Shown: positions 1 to 12,640 of the stretch, piece after piece
Layout: each line of letters begins with the position of its first letter
How positions within the stretch are numbered: position 1 is the stretch's first letter
Source: Mya arenaria
Lineage: Eukaryota > Mollusca > Bivalvia > Myida > Myidae
Direction of reading: 5' to 3'
DNA length: 64,000 nt
Assembly: GCF_026914265.1 (NCBI RefSeq)
Contig: NC_069125.1
Location: 74,277,546 to 74,341,545 of the forward strand
Translations under genes and position numbers: made by a program
Notes under the pieces: generated by a model
Told to the model about the DNA's origin: nothing
The model's input: the letters and a program-made list of their open reading frames with translations, nothing else
The model's database searches: none

Positions 1-400
1 ACATATTAATCTTGTTAACATTGATTTGCAACACCTTGGAAGAGTATGGGGCATTGTGGATGACGTAAAACATTCCATTGAAAATCACATGTGTATTAAA
101 CTCCTTTCCGCCCATATAATACATGCATTTGAAATATGGTGTTGTCACGGTACGAGAACGTACACTTGCTATTGCTCAATAACTGGTCACAAACATTCGG
201 GGTATCAACATTTTAAGCCCGCTTTATATCGTGTTTGTAATGCATTTGATATCTTCATCTTCTACAAATGCAGGTCACGAATTCAAATTTTATTCTTTCT
301 GTACATTGTCAGAAGCCGGGTCTCCGGACAAACTACTTCTAGTTAGATAGAAAATATGAAACGGCGATCTAAAGTGTGCCTTAAAGTGTTGTAGGAAAAA
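1..400. other. no gene recognised
   Basis: AT-rich sequence. A 106-codon open frame on the plus strand from position 26 has no recognisable domain and a composition typical of chance ORFs. No repeat or mobile-element motif was seen. Confidence 0.5.
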
Positions 401-2010
401 CGTGGAGCATTATAGGGTGGTGGCATTATAGTGTGGTATATTATAGCAAAACGTGGTGTAGGATAGTGTAGTGAAGCGTGGTGAAATGTATTGTGGTGTA
501 GAGCAGTGCAGCATGATGCATCGTGGTGCAATGTAGTGTAGTGTAGTGTAGTGTAGTGTAGCGTTGTGCAGTGAAGTGTTATGTAGATAAGATAAGTGTT
601 GCGTGGTGCAGTGCAGTTTGATGTAATTGCGTGTAATATAGCGTGGTGAAGTGTAGTATTGTGTTGAAAGTACAGCATGGTGCAGTGTAGTGTTATATAG
701 TTTAGTGTGGTGTTGCGTGGTGCAGTGCAATTTGATGTAAATTTGTGAAAGGTAACTTGATGTGGTGCAGTGTTATGTAGTGTAGTGTAGTGTAGTGTAG
801 TGTAGGTGTAGTGTAGGTGTAGTGTAGTGTAGTGTAGTGTCGTGATGCGTTGTGCTGTGTAGTGTAATATAGTTGAGTGTAGGTTGCTTGGTGCAGTACA
901 GTTTTATGTATTTTGTGTAATTTAGCATGTTGTAGTGCAATGTAAAGTAGTCTAGTGTTGTTTGGTGCAATCGAGTATATCGTGGTGCATTTTAATGTAG
1001 CTAAGTGTAGTGTGGTGCAGCGAAGTATATGGTAGTGCAGTTTATTACAGTTTAGTGTGGTTTGGTGCAGTGTGGTATATTTTGGTTCATTGTAATGTAG
1101 ACATGCGTAGTGTGATGCAGTGTAGTATATCGTGGTGCAGTATAATAACGTTTTTGATAGTTTGGTGCAGTGTAGTGAGGTGCAGTGAACTGTAGCGAAA
1201 TGTAATGCGGTGCATTGACGTGTAGCATTGTGCAGTATAATGTGGTTTAGTGATGTTTAGCGTGGCGCATTGCAGTTTGATGTAGTGAGGTGCTGTGTAG
1301 GTGGTACAGGCCAGTGAAATGTAGTGTAGCGCGGTGCAGTGTACTGTGGTGCAGTGCAGTGTAGTGTGGTGCAGTGTAGTGTGGTGCAGTGCAGTGCAGT
1401 GCAGTGTGGTGCAGTGTAGTGTGGTGCAGTGTAGTGTGGTGCAGTGCAGTGTAGTGTGGTGCAGTGCAGTGTGGTGCAGTGCAGTGCCGTGCAGTGATGT
1501 GTAGTGTGGTGCAGTGCAGTGTGGTGCAGTGTAGTGTGGTGCAGTGTAGTGTAGCATGGTGCAGTGCAGTGTAGTGTGGTGCAGTGCAGTGTAGTGAGGT
1601 GCAGTGCAGTGCAGGGTGGTGCAGTGTGGTGTGGTGCAATGCAGTGTAGTGTGGTGCAGTGTAGTGATGTGCAGTATAGTGTGGTGCAATGTAGTGTGGT
1701 GAAGTGCAGTGTAGTGTGGTGCAATGCAGTGTAGTGTGGTGCAGTGTAGTGTGGTGCAATGAAGTGCAGTTTAGTGTGGTGCAGTGCAGTGTAGTGTGGT
1801 GTAGTGTAGTGTGGTGCAGTGCAGTGTAATGTAGTTTAGTGAAATGTAGCGTGTGGTGTTATTTATTGAAGTGAAGTGTTATGTACCGTATTGCAGAGCA
1901 GTGTAATGTAGTTCAGTGTAGCGTGGTGAAGTATAGCGTGGCACAATGCAGTGTAGTGTAATGTAGTTTAGTGTAGTGTAGTGCAATTATGGAGTCTAGT
2001 GTAGTGCTGA
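400..2010. repeat. pentamer-derived G/T-rich satellite (AGTGT/AGTGC/GGTGC)n
   Basis: Almost continuous runs of five-base units agtgt, agtgc, ggtgc and agtga. They are ragged at the edges (400-1000 and 1830-2010) and most regular at 1320-1830. The minus strand reads ACTGCACCACACTACACTGC and similar. Several frames are open only because the unit lacks stops in some phases, so the Thr/His/Leu/Cys-rich open frames here are low-complexity artefacts. Confidence 0.92.
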
Positions 2011-2612
2011 GAAGTGTTGTATTCTCGTTTCTGCTGAACAAATATCAGAGATGTAACCCAGAATATTATATTTGTTAGTTTTTGCATATGCATATGCTTG
2101 TTCTGTTCATACCATCCATGGCTTCCAAACGCATCCTTGCAACATGTTTTGAAGGTACCAATTTTGACTTGTTTAAATAGCGTCGCCATTAAAACATGCT
2201 TTTAGAATCATGTGCAGCGCAATACCACAATACTTAACCCTGTCCATTAGTAAACCGCTCCGCTGATCTAATCGGGTCGGGACAAACTGTCCAAAAATCT
2301 TTAAGAGAGACTGAACACAATATTGCTCGTGACTTTGTTTTCAGTCCTCGCAACGGACCAATATTTTGAACAGTAGAAACTATCAATAGTGCTTGGATAT
2401 AGATATTGCACCAAAGGTCCCTTTCCTAATGTGTTCACTAATTAGACATGTACATTAAAATGAAAGATTGAATGAGGAGTCATTGTAGTTTACACACTTA
2501 TTTCGCGAAATCCGGTGTACGTTTCGACACCGTGGTTAAGGCGTTTGCGTTTATTCCGTATGTATAGCAACTATCCTACTGATGCTCTTGTTTTTCTGCT
2601 GAACAACCGAGG
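2010..2612. other. upstream region of gene 1
   Basis: Unique-looking AT-rich sequence between the pentamer satellite and the first exon of gene 1. It must hold the promoter and 5' UTR if gene 1 is real. I could not single out a convincing TATA box or transcription start. Confidence 0.4.
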
Positions 2613-5600
2613 ATGGTGCGGTTACAAATATCGGTAGTGTTTATGATCATGTTCTTTATTCTGGAATTCCGTGGTCTTTGTGAGTTATTAATTATGCATT
2701 ACTACAATACCAAGTATTTAGACGTATTTAAAGAGAAATATCTTAATTATATATTTAAGCACTTACATTGGCGGACGTGGAATTGTAATTATAGTTATTT
2801 TTTTATGATCTGTACTATTGAAATGGTAAAATATGTGGGCGTTAAACGGGGTTACCGTGTGACAGTGTTATAAACACAGCCGGATTCCTGGTCTTGTGTT
2901 ATGAATGTTGACTTTGAACGCAAAAGACGCAGGTTTGATCCCCATCGTAAAATAAAATACACCACCTAAAACTAGTCACTGTACGAGCCCATGAAACATC
3001 GTAGGGTGACTTTAAAAGGCACTATAAAGGGTGCTTTACAAAATGTTTACGTTGCAGATTCCTTTAATCACTGTTTCGTTTTCACAGCATTTTGGCTTCA
3101 AACGTACTGATTTGATGTCAACACCACTTCCCCAAAGATGTATTTTTAAGTCACACCGGTCAAGCTAAAATGCAGCCTATGAAGAGCTGTCTGACTGAGA
3201 TAAGCGATTTCGCGTATTTCTCTGAGATGTCGACCAAGACCGTTAGGTGGATTTAAAGAGGGGCGCTGCCTTAAATCAGCATCTCGTACTTGCGTTAGCA
3301 TCGAAGCATTGCATTATGTGTGTTGACACGGGTCCAGGATACTGTATAGGATATGAAAACCGGGACATCTGGTACTTAAATTGGCCTCAGAGCATTGCAA
3401 TATGTGTGTTGACACGGCCCCATAATTTTTGTTTGTATAGTGTAGGATGCATGCCACCTAGTACTTCATTTTGGCACAGAGCAATAAGCAATAACTTCAA
3501 CTCCTCTTTCGAAATACACATAGATGCTTCCATCAATGGCCTTGGTGCCGTATCATATCAAGGGCTGCACAGCCGTTAACGCGTCATCGCATACGCAAGA
3601 AGATCCCGTACTAATCAAGAGAAGAACTAACCGGCGTATACATTATAATTTCTTGCATTGTAGTTGGACGTCAGTTTTTTAAGGATAAGCCATAAAAGGT
3701 TTAGTAGACAATACTTCCTTAAACATCATACTTACATCAGCAATATATGCTACGAGATGGACCTCGGCACTGGATCCGTACAACTTTAAACTTTAAGGTC
3801 AGAAGTGGAGATAACATTGTCGTGAATGATGTTTTAATCATTCGTAGTACAACCACATATAGAGACACTTACGATTATAGAACAATACAGAACCATGATG
3901 TAGCTGTATCAACAGTAGTATCGGCCTGGAATGAGTGAACGTTGACAAGAATGTATGTATATGTGTAAGGTGCTTTAGAAGAAAGTCAGCAACCAATACC
4001 TCTGTTAAACATCAACACTACATACCCTAAGAGCTAGTATGAATGACACTTGACCCGTCCAAAGGTTAGAAACCAGACTGCAATAACAACACCAGAAGCA
4101 TTTAACAACAACTTTATTTTGTACTGCATTACAAAGATATTTCATTCAGACCAAGGTTTTTACAGTGTACAAGTGTTTTAAACGAGTAAAGTCCTAATTT
4201 TATCTTTAAATGTTTTTTTTTTTAATAATTATGATTATATTTGGTTACGCATAGACGCGTTTAAAGTAGGCGATAAACGGTTTAAATTATGGAGTTGTAA
4301 GTATTATGGAAATTTTGGATACATTTTTTTCCTGTGAACTTGAAGTATGAGTACGAATTTGTTTAGTGTGGAGTTTGATTTCTGGTGTGGCATTTAGGCT
4401 TTATTGTAGTAGAAGTTTAATGGATGGACGAAATGTCATCCAAAGAACCTGGGGGTATGCAACCCGAACAAATTGTGTATGAAAATAATTTATATTATGG
4501 TACAAGGGGTCTCTCTCTAGATTTAGTGAATTGCACCTTTTGTTTTCAGTAGAACCGGTTTTCTTTTGTAATGCAGACATGTGATTTATTAGAATTATGA
4601 ATTATTTTAACTATGTTTAATCGTTCTAATGAAAAACCAATGTGTTGTATTTGAGCGTTATATTTTTTTATTGGAATTTCGTTTACTTGATGTAATTGTG
4701 TAATAAAGGATTAGCAGGTCTTGAATTGTCTAACTGGTTATGCATGTTTACTTTCATTGTTGTCTACTTATGGTTGGCAGCAGCAGTGTAGCAGATCACA
4801 GTTACAGTGTGGGCTCTTTTCATCATTCTATGATTTATTTACATATACGTATAACCTTGATACAATGTGAAACTTGTTGCAGACTTGTTGTTTAGCGTTT
4901 GTTGTACATGCACTTACTATTTCACAAACATGGATTTAAGATCGCTCGACCTTCCATACTGCCGTCCTATTTAACTTTTTACACATCGGTTAGGAATACT
5001 TGCTACACATCATGCCATAGATTTATATACATATTCGACTGTTCTCCGTAAAGAAGCAACATATTCATGGCCATGCATTGCAACAAAAGGCAGGTACCGA
5101 ACCAGTTGCTACAACATTTGTGCCGAGTTACGACTCATTTCTTCTTGCGAGATTGTACAACAATGTACGACATCGTTTGAACTTCATGTGCAACGTTTGA
5201 GCTCGCCTCGTTTGTTTGAAATTACCGATATACATAAAGAATAATTTTATGGAGATATTGTTCCGTTCAGTTCACGTAATTGGCATAAATTAAAAAGGTA
5301 CATAAGGACACATAATGAACCATGAATTTCATCAAAATGTAAAATTTCTAGATGACGCCGATGACTTTTATGGAGTTTTGAACGTTTGAAATGGTTAAAA
5401 CGAGTTAACGAGTTTTCCCATAATGGTGACCATATTGGGTGACAGGTGTAATTGTCCCCTACAGCACACCATTTATTATTATTATTGTTTTTTTGAGGAA
5501 TTTTGACCAGCTTTGGAAATGGTTAAATCTAGTTGATGAGTTGTTCTCAGTTTGGTAACCTATATAAGTTGGTTTGAACAACAAAACACATTTCTTAGTC

Positions 5601-7432
5601 GAGAAAAAAAGTACGGCCGGAAAAAATATTCCTTCGGCCAGAAGTGTTTTATGGCCAGGAAAATTATCTTCAAACCGGAAAACTCTTCCGGCTGTCCAGC
5701 TTTCTGACTGGATATTTAAAATGAGTATTGTTTCAGCTGGTATTCCGTATGAGCGGGGAGAAGCATTGGCAATGCAGATAGCAGATGAGCTGGCCGACTT
5801 ACTGGAATACAGTAAAGCCACCGAGGCGGCGGACGCGGAAAACCTGGTACGCATAACAAAATGGAATCGGAAACGACTGTTACAGGAGAGGTTGCGCTTT
5901 GGTGAGGTCCTGGACGCCGTATCTGCCGACCAAAGTGACATCCGAAAGGTGGTTCGAGATCGGCAGCAACTGACGGTTAAACACAGACCAAAAAGGTGAT
6001 ACATAATAGTACCAAATACATACTTTGACACAAACTTACTTCACTAAGTCTTATAATGCCGTTATAGTTTTCTTGACCGGAAATTAATAAAACAATTTTC
6101 ATCGTTATCCTTACAACATAGTACAACGTGAAAATGGAATATTCTGGCAAATTGTACCGTTCTGACCTTAAATTCCGATAACGTACGATTTAAACTGGGT
6201 TAATTTATTTTTATTAAATGTCAATTACAACTTGTGTTAATCAATACAAAGGAAACTACAACAACTAGCCCTGTAGTATAAATAGCAAAAGTCCTGTTTT
6301 AGGCACACGGTTAAGGTCTAATATACACTCAAAGAGAGGCACACTTCGAAACAATACAGCATCACAGATGGAGTATACATCAAAACTTATATTTACTTAC
6401 TGTTGGAGTTCACGCGCAACATACTTTGATAAAATTTACCTATTGCGTTTTATCTTTATTAAGGATTGTTGGGATAAGGGTGAGGTTTGTGCACATAAAC
6501 TGGTTTAAACCCCCAGTAAATTTACATTTTACTGACCGTTCCAAGGCGGTACCTAACAATTCTTGATAAACATACCAATTATTTTTATATATACGTAGTA
6601 TTTATTTATGCACTGTGCTGTTTGTAGAGTTTTGTGCTGTTCTATGTTTCTTGTTTGTGATTTTGTGTTCTATGTCTTTGGCGTTTGCCCATTGCCACTA
6701 AACCGGGTTTATGTTTAAACGTTTTGCTACTGAGCATGTTTCTGTAGCTTTTTGCATAAATAATGAGTTCACTTGGGGTTAACTAGTTCTTGAGTACTCA
6801 GCCGCACGATTGTCTTTTCGCCACGGATTGTACAGGGGGAATGTCCACACAAAATCTCCTCCAAAAACTCACCTTTTGACGGACGAACTTATGAAATGTA
6901 GCATACTGTATAGAATTTGAATAATTTTCATACATTTTCGTTATCGTTTACCAAAGCTTCAACGCCATCTGAGGAGCAACTTTATCTCTTCTTCAGAATA
7001 GTTATTAATCTACACAATTATTTGGAATTTGATAAGCTTAACGTTATTTTCGTTAGAAAGTCTTACCCCGATATGCAGTATATAATTGTACCCAATGAAA
7101 GGTTAAATTACTAACCGGGTGTAAGTATGCATATTTTGTTAAAGTGATGTATTTTTTATTGTTATGTTTGTATTAAGTCATTCGGTAAAGAAATTCCAAG
7201 GAAAAAATATATTTTAAAACTTCAATCTTGATTCCTACCACGATTTTAAGAACAGCGTACAGCCACTCAGGTTAACTTTAAATTAAAATAGGATATCATG
7301 TTAAACCTGATTGAACATTCAGACTTCTTTTAACCCCTGTTTGTATTCTCATATGTTGTTTTCTCTCTTAGGGCCTGTACAATCCCAGGTTGGTGTGGTT
7401 CAAGCGGCAAGAGAACCGGCAACGGCAAATGA
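2613..7432 (+). CDS. putative secreted peptide precursor, gene 1 (3 exons)
   Basis: Predicted exons are 2613-2679, 5737-5995 and 7372-7432, giving 128 residues. Exon 1 encodes a hydrophobic signal-peptide-like start (MVRLQISVVFMIMFFILEF) and ends at GTGAGT in phase 1. Exon 2 follows tttgtttcag-like sequence, enters in phase 1 and encodes a helical charged propeptide (GEALAMQIADELADLLEYSK, then Arg/Lys-rich). It exits in phase 2 at CCAAAAAG/GTGATA, a weak donor. Exon 3 follows ttttctctcttag. The splice completes an Arg codon, making R-P-K-R, a furin/prohormone-convertase-type site, followed by ACTIPGWCGSSGKRTGNGK and a stop. The peptide has two Cys five residues apart, which could form a ring, and a GKR amidation/cleavage signal. 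Both intron phases are shared with genes 2 and 3. The family is unrecognised; neuropeptide or hormone precursor is inference. An AATAAA lies 165 bp past the stop. Confidence 0.62.
3480..3935 (+). mobile_element. degenerate Ty3/gypsy-type pol remnant (RNase H region)
   Basis: At about 3509-3570 the plus strand encodes FEIHIDASINGLGAVSYQ, matching the start of the gypsy-type RNase H domain (DAS..GLGAVL). After a stop, RVIAYARR and then FLAL appear where the family has 'IAYASR...' and 'EFLAL'. Near 3750-3830, ATRWTSALDPYNF and then, one frame over, VRSGDNIVVNDV correspond to the end of RNase H. Stops and frame changes show it is dead. It lies in intron 1 of gene 1. No LTRs were seen. Confidence 0.65.
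3940..5736. other. intron 1 of gene 1, remainder
   Basis: AT-rich intronic sequence with no coding motif or obvious repeat, ending in the acceptor atgagtattgtttcag at 5736. A 190-codon open frame on the minus strand (5459-6031) is the antisense shadow of exon 2. Confidence 0.45.
6624..6757 (+). repeat. dispersed ~135-bp repeat, copy 1
   Basis: Nearly the same sequence (starting 'gtagagttttgtgctgttct', with 'ctttggcgtttgcccattgc') recurs at 59213-59350. There it is an insertion relative to the duplicated loci at 29.95 and 35.94 kb, so it behaves as a small mobile or filler repeat. It lies in intron 2 of gene 1. The class (SINE or non-autonomous DNA element) was not determined. Confidence 0.75.
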
Positions 7433-7597
7433 TGGCCGGGATGATAGGATGTGCTCCCGGAATCTGTTTTATGAGATGTATTTCTATGCTGTGCACCTTT
7501 TATTGTCAGTGTTATGTGACTTATAGAACATTAAATATATAAAGTACGCATTCATTGTATATTAAGGACATACGCTTTAAGTTTTTAATTAGTTCTT

Positions 7598-7603
7598 AAT
7601 AAA
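7598..7603 (+). promoter_or_regulatory. putative polyadenylation signal of gene 1
   Basis: AATAAA lies 165 bp downstream of the gene 1 stop codon and is followed by T-rich sequence. The motif is common by chance in AT-rich DNA, so its support is mainly positional. Confidence 0.4.
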
Positions 7604-10600
7604 TAATTTATTGTTAAAGATACAAACAATTTGTTAAGTTTCACCGGTTTGTATATTTTAATGTACTTAATTGAAGTTAAAATTTGATATTTGACTTTGT
7701 TTAAGAATATTGTTACTCCGTATTTTGCCATATATTGATCAAATGCTATTTGTTTAGGCTGTAGGCCGCTAGGCCTGCAGACTTTTATAACCGTATCTCG
7801 GAAATTGCATCGTCAGATCGACATAACATTTTTAACTTTCGGCGAATTAATGCGCGCACGGGCGTATCAACCCTAGCGCAGTTAGAACTGCGTTGGTCAA
7901 CCACCTTATTTACATTTACAGTTACGTCCAATATACCATGTAAGCAATCTGCTTCAATTGCTTCGGACTGCGTTCTGCATATTAATTAGCTAGCTAAAAG
8001 TAGCGCTGTTAGGTGATTTCAATCTTTGTTATGCGGTTAATATAGTTCGCATAAGCTGCGTTTTGCATAATATAACGCGATTAAAATTGTCAAAAAGCAA
8101 TTATTTCAATATCGGCGAGTTACAGAACGCAATATAAAAAGCATAATCTGCAAATAGTTTCTAAATGAACGCGTAATGAATCAAATAAATACATGTAAGG
8201 CCGAGGACCGATAATATCTACATGTACTTTGTAGTTAAGAATATAATCTGGGTCATCGCATTCAGACAGGTTTATTTCCCGGAAATAAACTCTGAGAACT
8301 CGTTAAAACCCGAGAAATGGATTGTATTATGATGCAATTAAATGCTATTTAGGCGTAAGATATCAAACCATAATGTTCTAAATGAAATTATAATACTTCA
8401 TTTTATCCTACAATCAGTTTATTTTTTGGTTACTGAAGTTCATTCATAAGAATATTTTCTATGTTTTAAACTGCTTAAATCGCTCTTACTTGACATTTTT
8501 ATTGAGATTGATAGTTTTTCCTTGTGTTTGTAAAATGAGTGTCGCAATAGACCATTCTCTTGTGTAAGTACATACTAACAACCTTTAACCAGTACTAAAT
8601 GCATATTATGCACTTTTACCATTCAAATCAAATCGCGTAAAGGATTGACAGGCTATCGACCTGCTACAATTTGTGGTATATTCATGTAATGCCGAATGAA
8701 ACAGAAAGTGTGTGAATATTCCTCAGTTTGTCTCATAAATTTCAGACCAAAGTCTTGAGCATGTAGTATAATGCATATGCATATTTAAAAACCACTGATA
8801 TAAATGAGAAATCTGTTCATTCTGTGACATAGGTTGAGGGCATTATTAACACACATATACATCAAACATACAGGGAATAAATAGTATTTGGGTGATTCGA
8901 TCCAGACGTATTTATCGTTGTAGAAGGAAGCCTAAAACATGAACCTAATTAATGTGTCCAATGCATTTTGTTGGGATGCATTTGGTTAGGCTGGCATATC
9001 CTGGAAGTAAATTTAATACGCCTAAGTCAAGTTCAAATTGTAGAGTTGATTTTACTAAAATTCCTAAATGCTTTATCCGTGGCAGTGCATTGTTTTTGAA
9101 ACCAAAGCTCCAGATAAGGTTTTATATGATATTGAGAATTACTCCATACCTTATACGTATATATTTGGCGTATTACACATTTCAAGTGACTTGTACTATA
9201 TGATCTAATAGAGAATCAACATAAAACTTTAAAATGTTCCAAAGGAAAATATGAGCGAGCATATACTATCTTTTGATTTTTATGTTAATAATTATGTTTT
9301 ACAATTGCATGACTATACTCACAAAACGTTGCAGGCCGAAAGCCATTCAACGCTTTAAGCGCTATGATTTTGTTTTTGGTTTTCATACTATTTTCTTTCT
9401 TTTTATAAGCCATATTTCATGAACGATCGCCATGTATACGTATATGCGTATGATTCAGTTTATCAATGACCAAGGGCCATGTTTTCCTTAAATGATTGTG
9501 TATATTGTGTTTTTTGTTTAAAACGAAATAAACTTTGTTTTGTTCTATTCTCGTCGTATATTGCTCAAACGAAACATTTACTTGGTATTTTAACTTTATA
9601 TTGAAGGTTAAAACTTATGTTGGTGGACAAGGACATCGATTAAAGACTACCCAGTTTATTGCCTTTGCATTGACACTGTCAATCATGAAAAATGATCGTT
9701 TGAAACTGTGCCTGATAACGAAAAAACGTCTTTGACTGACAGCGCAATAAATTGACACTAAACATTTAATATGGTGCTGTTTGGCTTCTACCAGACATTT
9801 TCTTAGTGTTTGGAATAAAGTGTCTCTTTTGAAGTTTGGTGTATTCTTGAACGGCTAACCAATTGGTTTAAAAATATTTTATTTTCAGAGAATATTCATA
9901 TGCTATAATATACGAAATAATCAATAAGATAACCAATGGAAAACCAATTAATGGACCAACTATATTAACAGAAGATTTGAGTTGGAAGGCGTAGGTCGGT
10001 GACCTGATAAGGCTCTCGCTGATAACTTGCAAAAACTTGCATCACAATGGACAGTCTGTGAATACAAAATGGCGACATGGATCATTTAGGTTACCCTCCC
10101 CGAACCGGGAATTCGGCGCCGGCCTGTATTTGGATTTAGACTCGGTTAATGCCAATATAGGAAAAAAGAACTCATTATAATTATTGCTCGGGGTGCAAAG
10201 CATCGTTTTAAAATATCGTATATTTTTAATGAGCGATATATAACAAAAAAAAATGGAAAATTCTTTTAATCTTTAACTTTAATGATAATGTTTGCAATAT
10301 TGAAACCACATAAAGAAAATTCAAATTTCACTATAGTGTTCGTTTGCATTGCTACGCACGTATACAGAATCGCAATATTCAATTCACGGCTGTAATCACA
10401 GATTACGGAAATAAATCATTGTCGTGAGCTTACACTTTGCATAGCATTATTTATATACATAGAACATAAACCGTAAGAAAATGTGTCCGAAAGCAATGCT
10501 TTATCCGAATGAATTGTTTACAAGTATTGAATTACATATAAACAGTATATTCATAAACGGAAACATAGTTTTGAAAAACTTGTCAAGTCAGTATTTTATT

Positions 10601-11235
10601 TACAAATATTTGAATAGTATGCACACTAAATGGTAAGAGTCGACGAGTTGATAAGATCGTCAACTGACCTAAACATATAATTATTTAGATATTTCATCAA
10701 TGTGTAATAGTATTATCCTCGTTGATCCTCGAAAATAGGTTGCAGTTATGTTAATGATATTTACATTTATTGTTGACAATAGTGTTACAAATTTGGACAA
10801 ACTTGGCCAGCGCGTATACTACTTAGGCACATGAGTTATTTTAAGGTCACGATAAAAGACATATTAGTAGGCGTGGTATTCATTCTATTTTTCGTTCAAT
10901 ATTTCTATACCTACCTTTTTCTTTCGATACAGTATGAGCTGAACATCTAAACCTCGTCATCATAATTATTTTATTATCATTTTTAATTCATAAAAATACT
11001 TTTCTAACACTCATCTTGTTTTGAAATTTTTGTAGCTATCTAACTTTGGTGATGAATTGATACTATCGCACAACTATTGATAATATACACCATATGGTCG
11101 TCTAACAACACTGTCAACTTGGGCTTGTGTTAATAAGAATGAGCAGCGAAGTTCATTTAGCATTTTTGAACAGACAAGAACCATGTAATCATATTATGAA
11201 CCGTGTATATAAATGAATAAAGATTACTTTTTAAT
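7604..11235. other. long stretch without recognised genes
   Basis: AT-rich DNA with only short open frames (under 85 codons) and no domain, array or transposon motif that I can identify. A 10100-10130 patch is locally GC-rich (cgaaccgggaattcggcgcc) but has no recognisable function. Confidence 0.5.
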
Positions 11236-11442
11236 TTAAACCAGAATTTCACATTTCGTATCATTCGCAAAATATTCATCTTCCTCATTCGCAGTATACC
11301 GGAGCCTTTGTTTCCAAAGGATATGTTTTAAAAATAAGATGAACACGTTCTTAATCGGGCAATGATGAAATTTCCAAATCTCTGAACCATTATTAAGTAT
11401 TGGACTAATTATTCCATCGAAAAGTTTTATATTTTCTTTCAT
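11236..11442 (-). mobile_element. LINE reverse transcriptase fragment (thumb region)
   Basis: The minus strand encodes KLFDGIISPILNNGSEIW followed by ...FLFLKHILW. This is the segment after the RT palm in CR1/Jockey-like LINEs ('KLFD..I.PILNYGSE.W...FL..IL'). Only about 35 codons are recognisable. The rest of this open frame does not match, so it is a small relic. Confidence 0.6.
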
Positions 11443-11459
11443 GCCTTTCGATGAAATAT

Positions 11460-11530
11460 GGAGTTTATCCGTGAAATAACAACAGTGAAAATATCAATTT
11501 GATATTTTCACTGCAAAATAAGGAGTGAAA
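11460..11530. repeat. near-perfect hairpin in a dispersed repeat
   Basis: At 11483-11513 cagtgaaaatatcaa is followed by its inverse, and another gtgaaaatatcaac follows. The same vocabulary (gtgaaaatat, tcgtgaaata) recurs at 12920-13000 and 43760-43850, suggesting one family of hairpin-rich non-autonomous elements. Confidence 0.6.
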
Positions 11531-12640
11531 ATATCAACTTTCAGAACTTCTTTTAAAATCCATTGTAGTTACTTCCCCTTGATAAAAATAGAACACTTCA
11601 CTTTGAACCAGAAAATCAGAGCTGTAGGACCACTCTAGATGTCATTCACCGTAGGCCTCGACATTTGCGGTTCAAAATTATTCATTTGGCGAATATCCCA
11701 CTAAACGGTGGGAATAAAACTCCCCCTTTGGCCTCAAAAATATGTTTCAGTCACACTTGGGGATATGATGGGGTCAAGCCATAACGCAGCCACTATAGGG
11801 CGCGGGCAGACCTTTATATACTAAAAAAAAACATGAACCAGAAAATTTTGCCAAAATAAAATAAATTGAAATTTAAAAAAAAACAAAGTCAACATAAGTT
11901 TATAAAAATGTATTTGGAAATAAGCAACTTACCGTTATTAGAAATTGAAATCCCGTTCTTCAAACTTTTTATTGAACTTTGATTCTGACAAGTTTTAACA
12001 GTTGGTTTCATATCAAACAAATTACAGACGAAAACAACTGCTCGAACATAATAGAATATTATATCATCGTTCAAATATATTTTGTAACTGTTTGTCGTTG
12101 TTATACGCAATATGAACTTCCCGGAAAACTCACACAACAATTAACAGATTAACTGATGTTTTTTTACCCCACCCACGCCTGAAAATTTGGCAACAACCTA
12201 GTGTGGTCTTCACTCATTACCTAGCCACAAAGATGCGCGTTTAGGGAACTTGTTTAACATTTAGATATTCATTTTGGTCCCTTAACCCAGAGTCGCCAAA
12301 ACAAAAATCGTCAAATACTCTAAAGCGGTTGTTTATTTGGACTACTCATTACCTGGATCACAACCTGTCTCCAAGCAAAACAGACTGGTCTCTGACACAG
12401 TGAGATGACTGAATATCCATGTTTTATAAAACACACTCTTATACTAAGAAAAATGTTTTATATCCAATGAGTATCCGCGATTGGTTTGCTAGCACGTTCG
12501 ACCTTTCAAAGTTTCATTCAATAAAAGTCGGTGTAGTAGTTAGGCTATGTGTTCATGCCTTGTTTAATATAAAAGTGCTTTCGTTATTTTTTTGGAACAT
12601 AGATGCACTAATAAAACTTCATTAATTGATATTCATGAAC
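11530..12640. other. no gene recognised
   Basis: Between two hairpin repeats, possibly the interior of one non-autonomous element. It contains a short GC-richer segment (11630-11810, ending 'ccactatagggcgcggg') of unknown nature and no supported coding sequence. Confidence 0.4.

Noticed and set aside
1087..1759. Open frames of 155-200 codons rich in His/Thr/Leu/Cys on the minus strand
   Set aside because: They are the translated pentamer satellite, open in several frames at once.
5459..6031. 190-codon minus-strand frame
   Set aside because: It is antisense to exon 2 of gene 1, with no domain. The plus-strand exon has splice sites and paralogues.
7372..7540. Alternative frame of gene 1's last exon encoding a six-Cys peptide (GCAPGICFMRC ... 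CQCYVTY)
   Set aside because: It needs phase 0 entry, while exon 2 exits in phase 2. The phase-2 reading gives K-R plus the GKR peptide and fits the family pattern. Worth remembering if transcripts show another junction.
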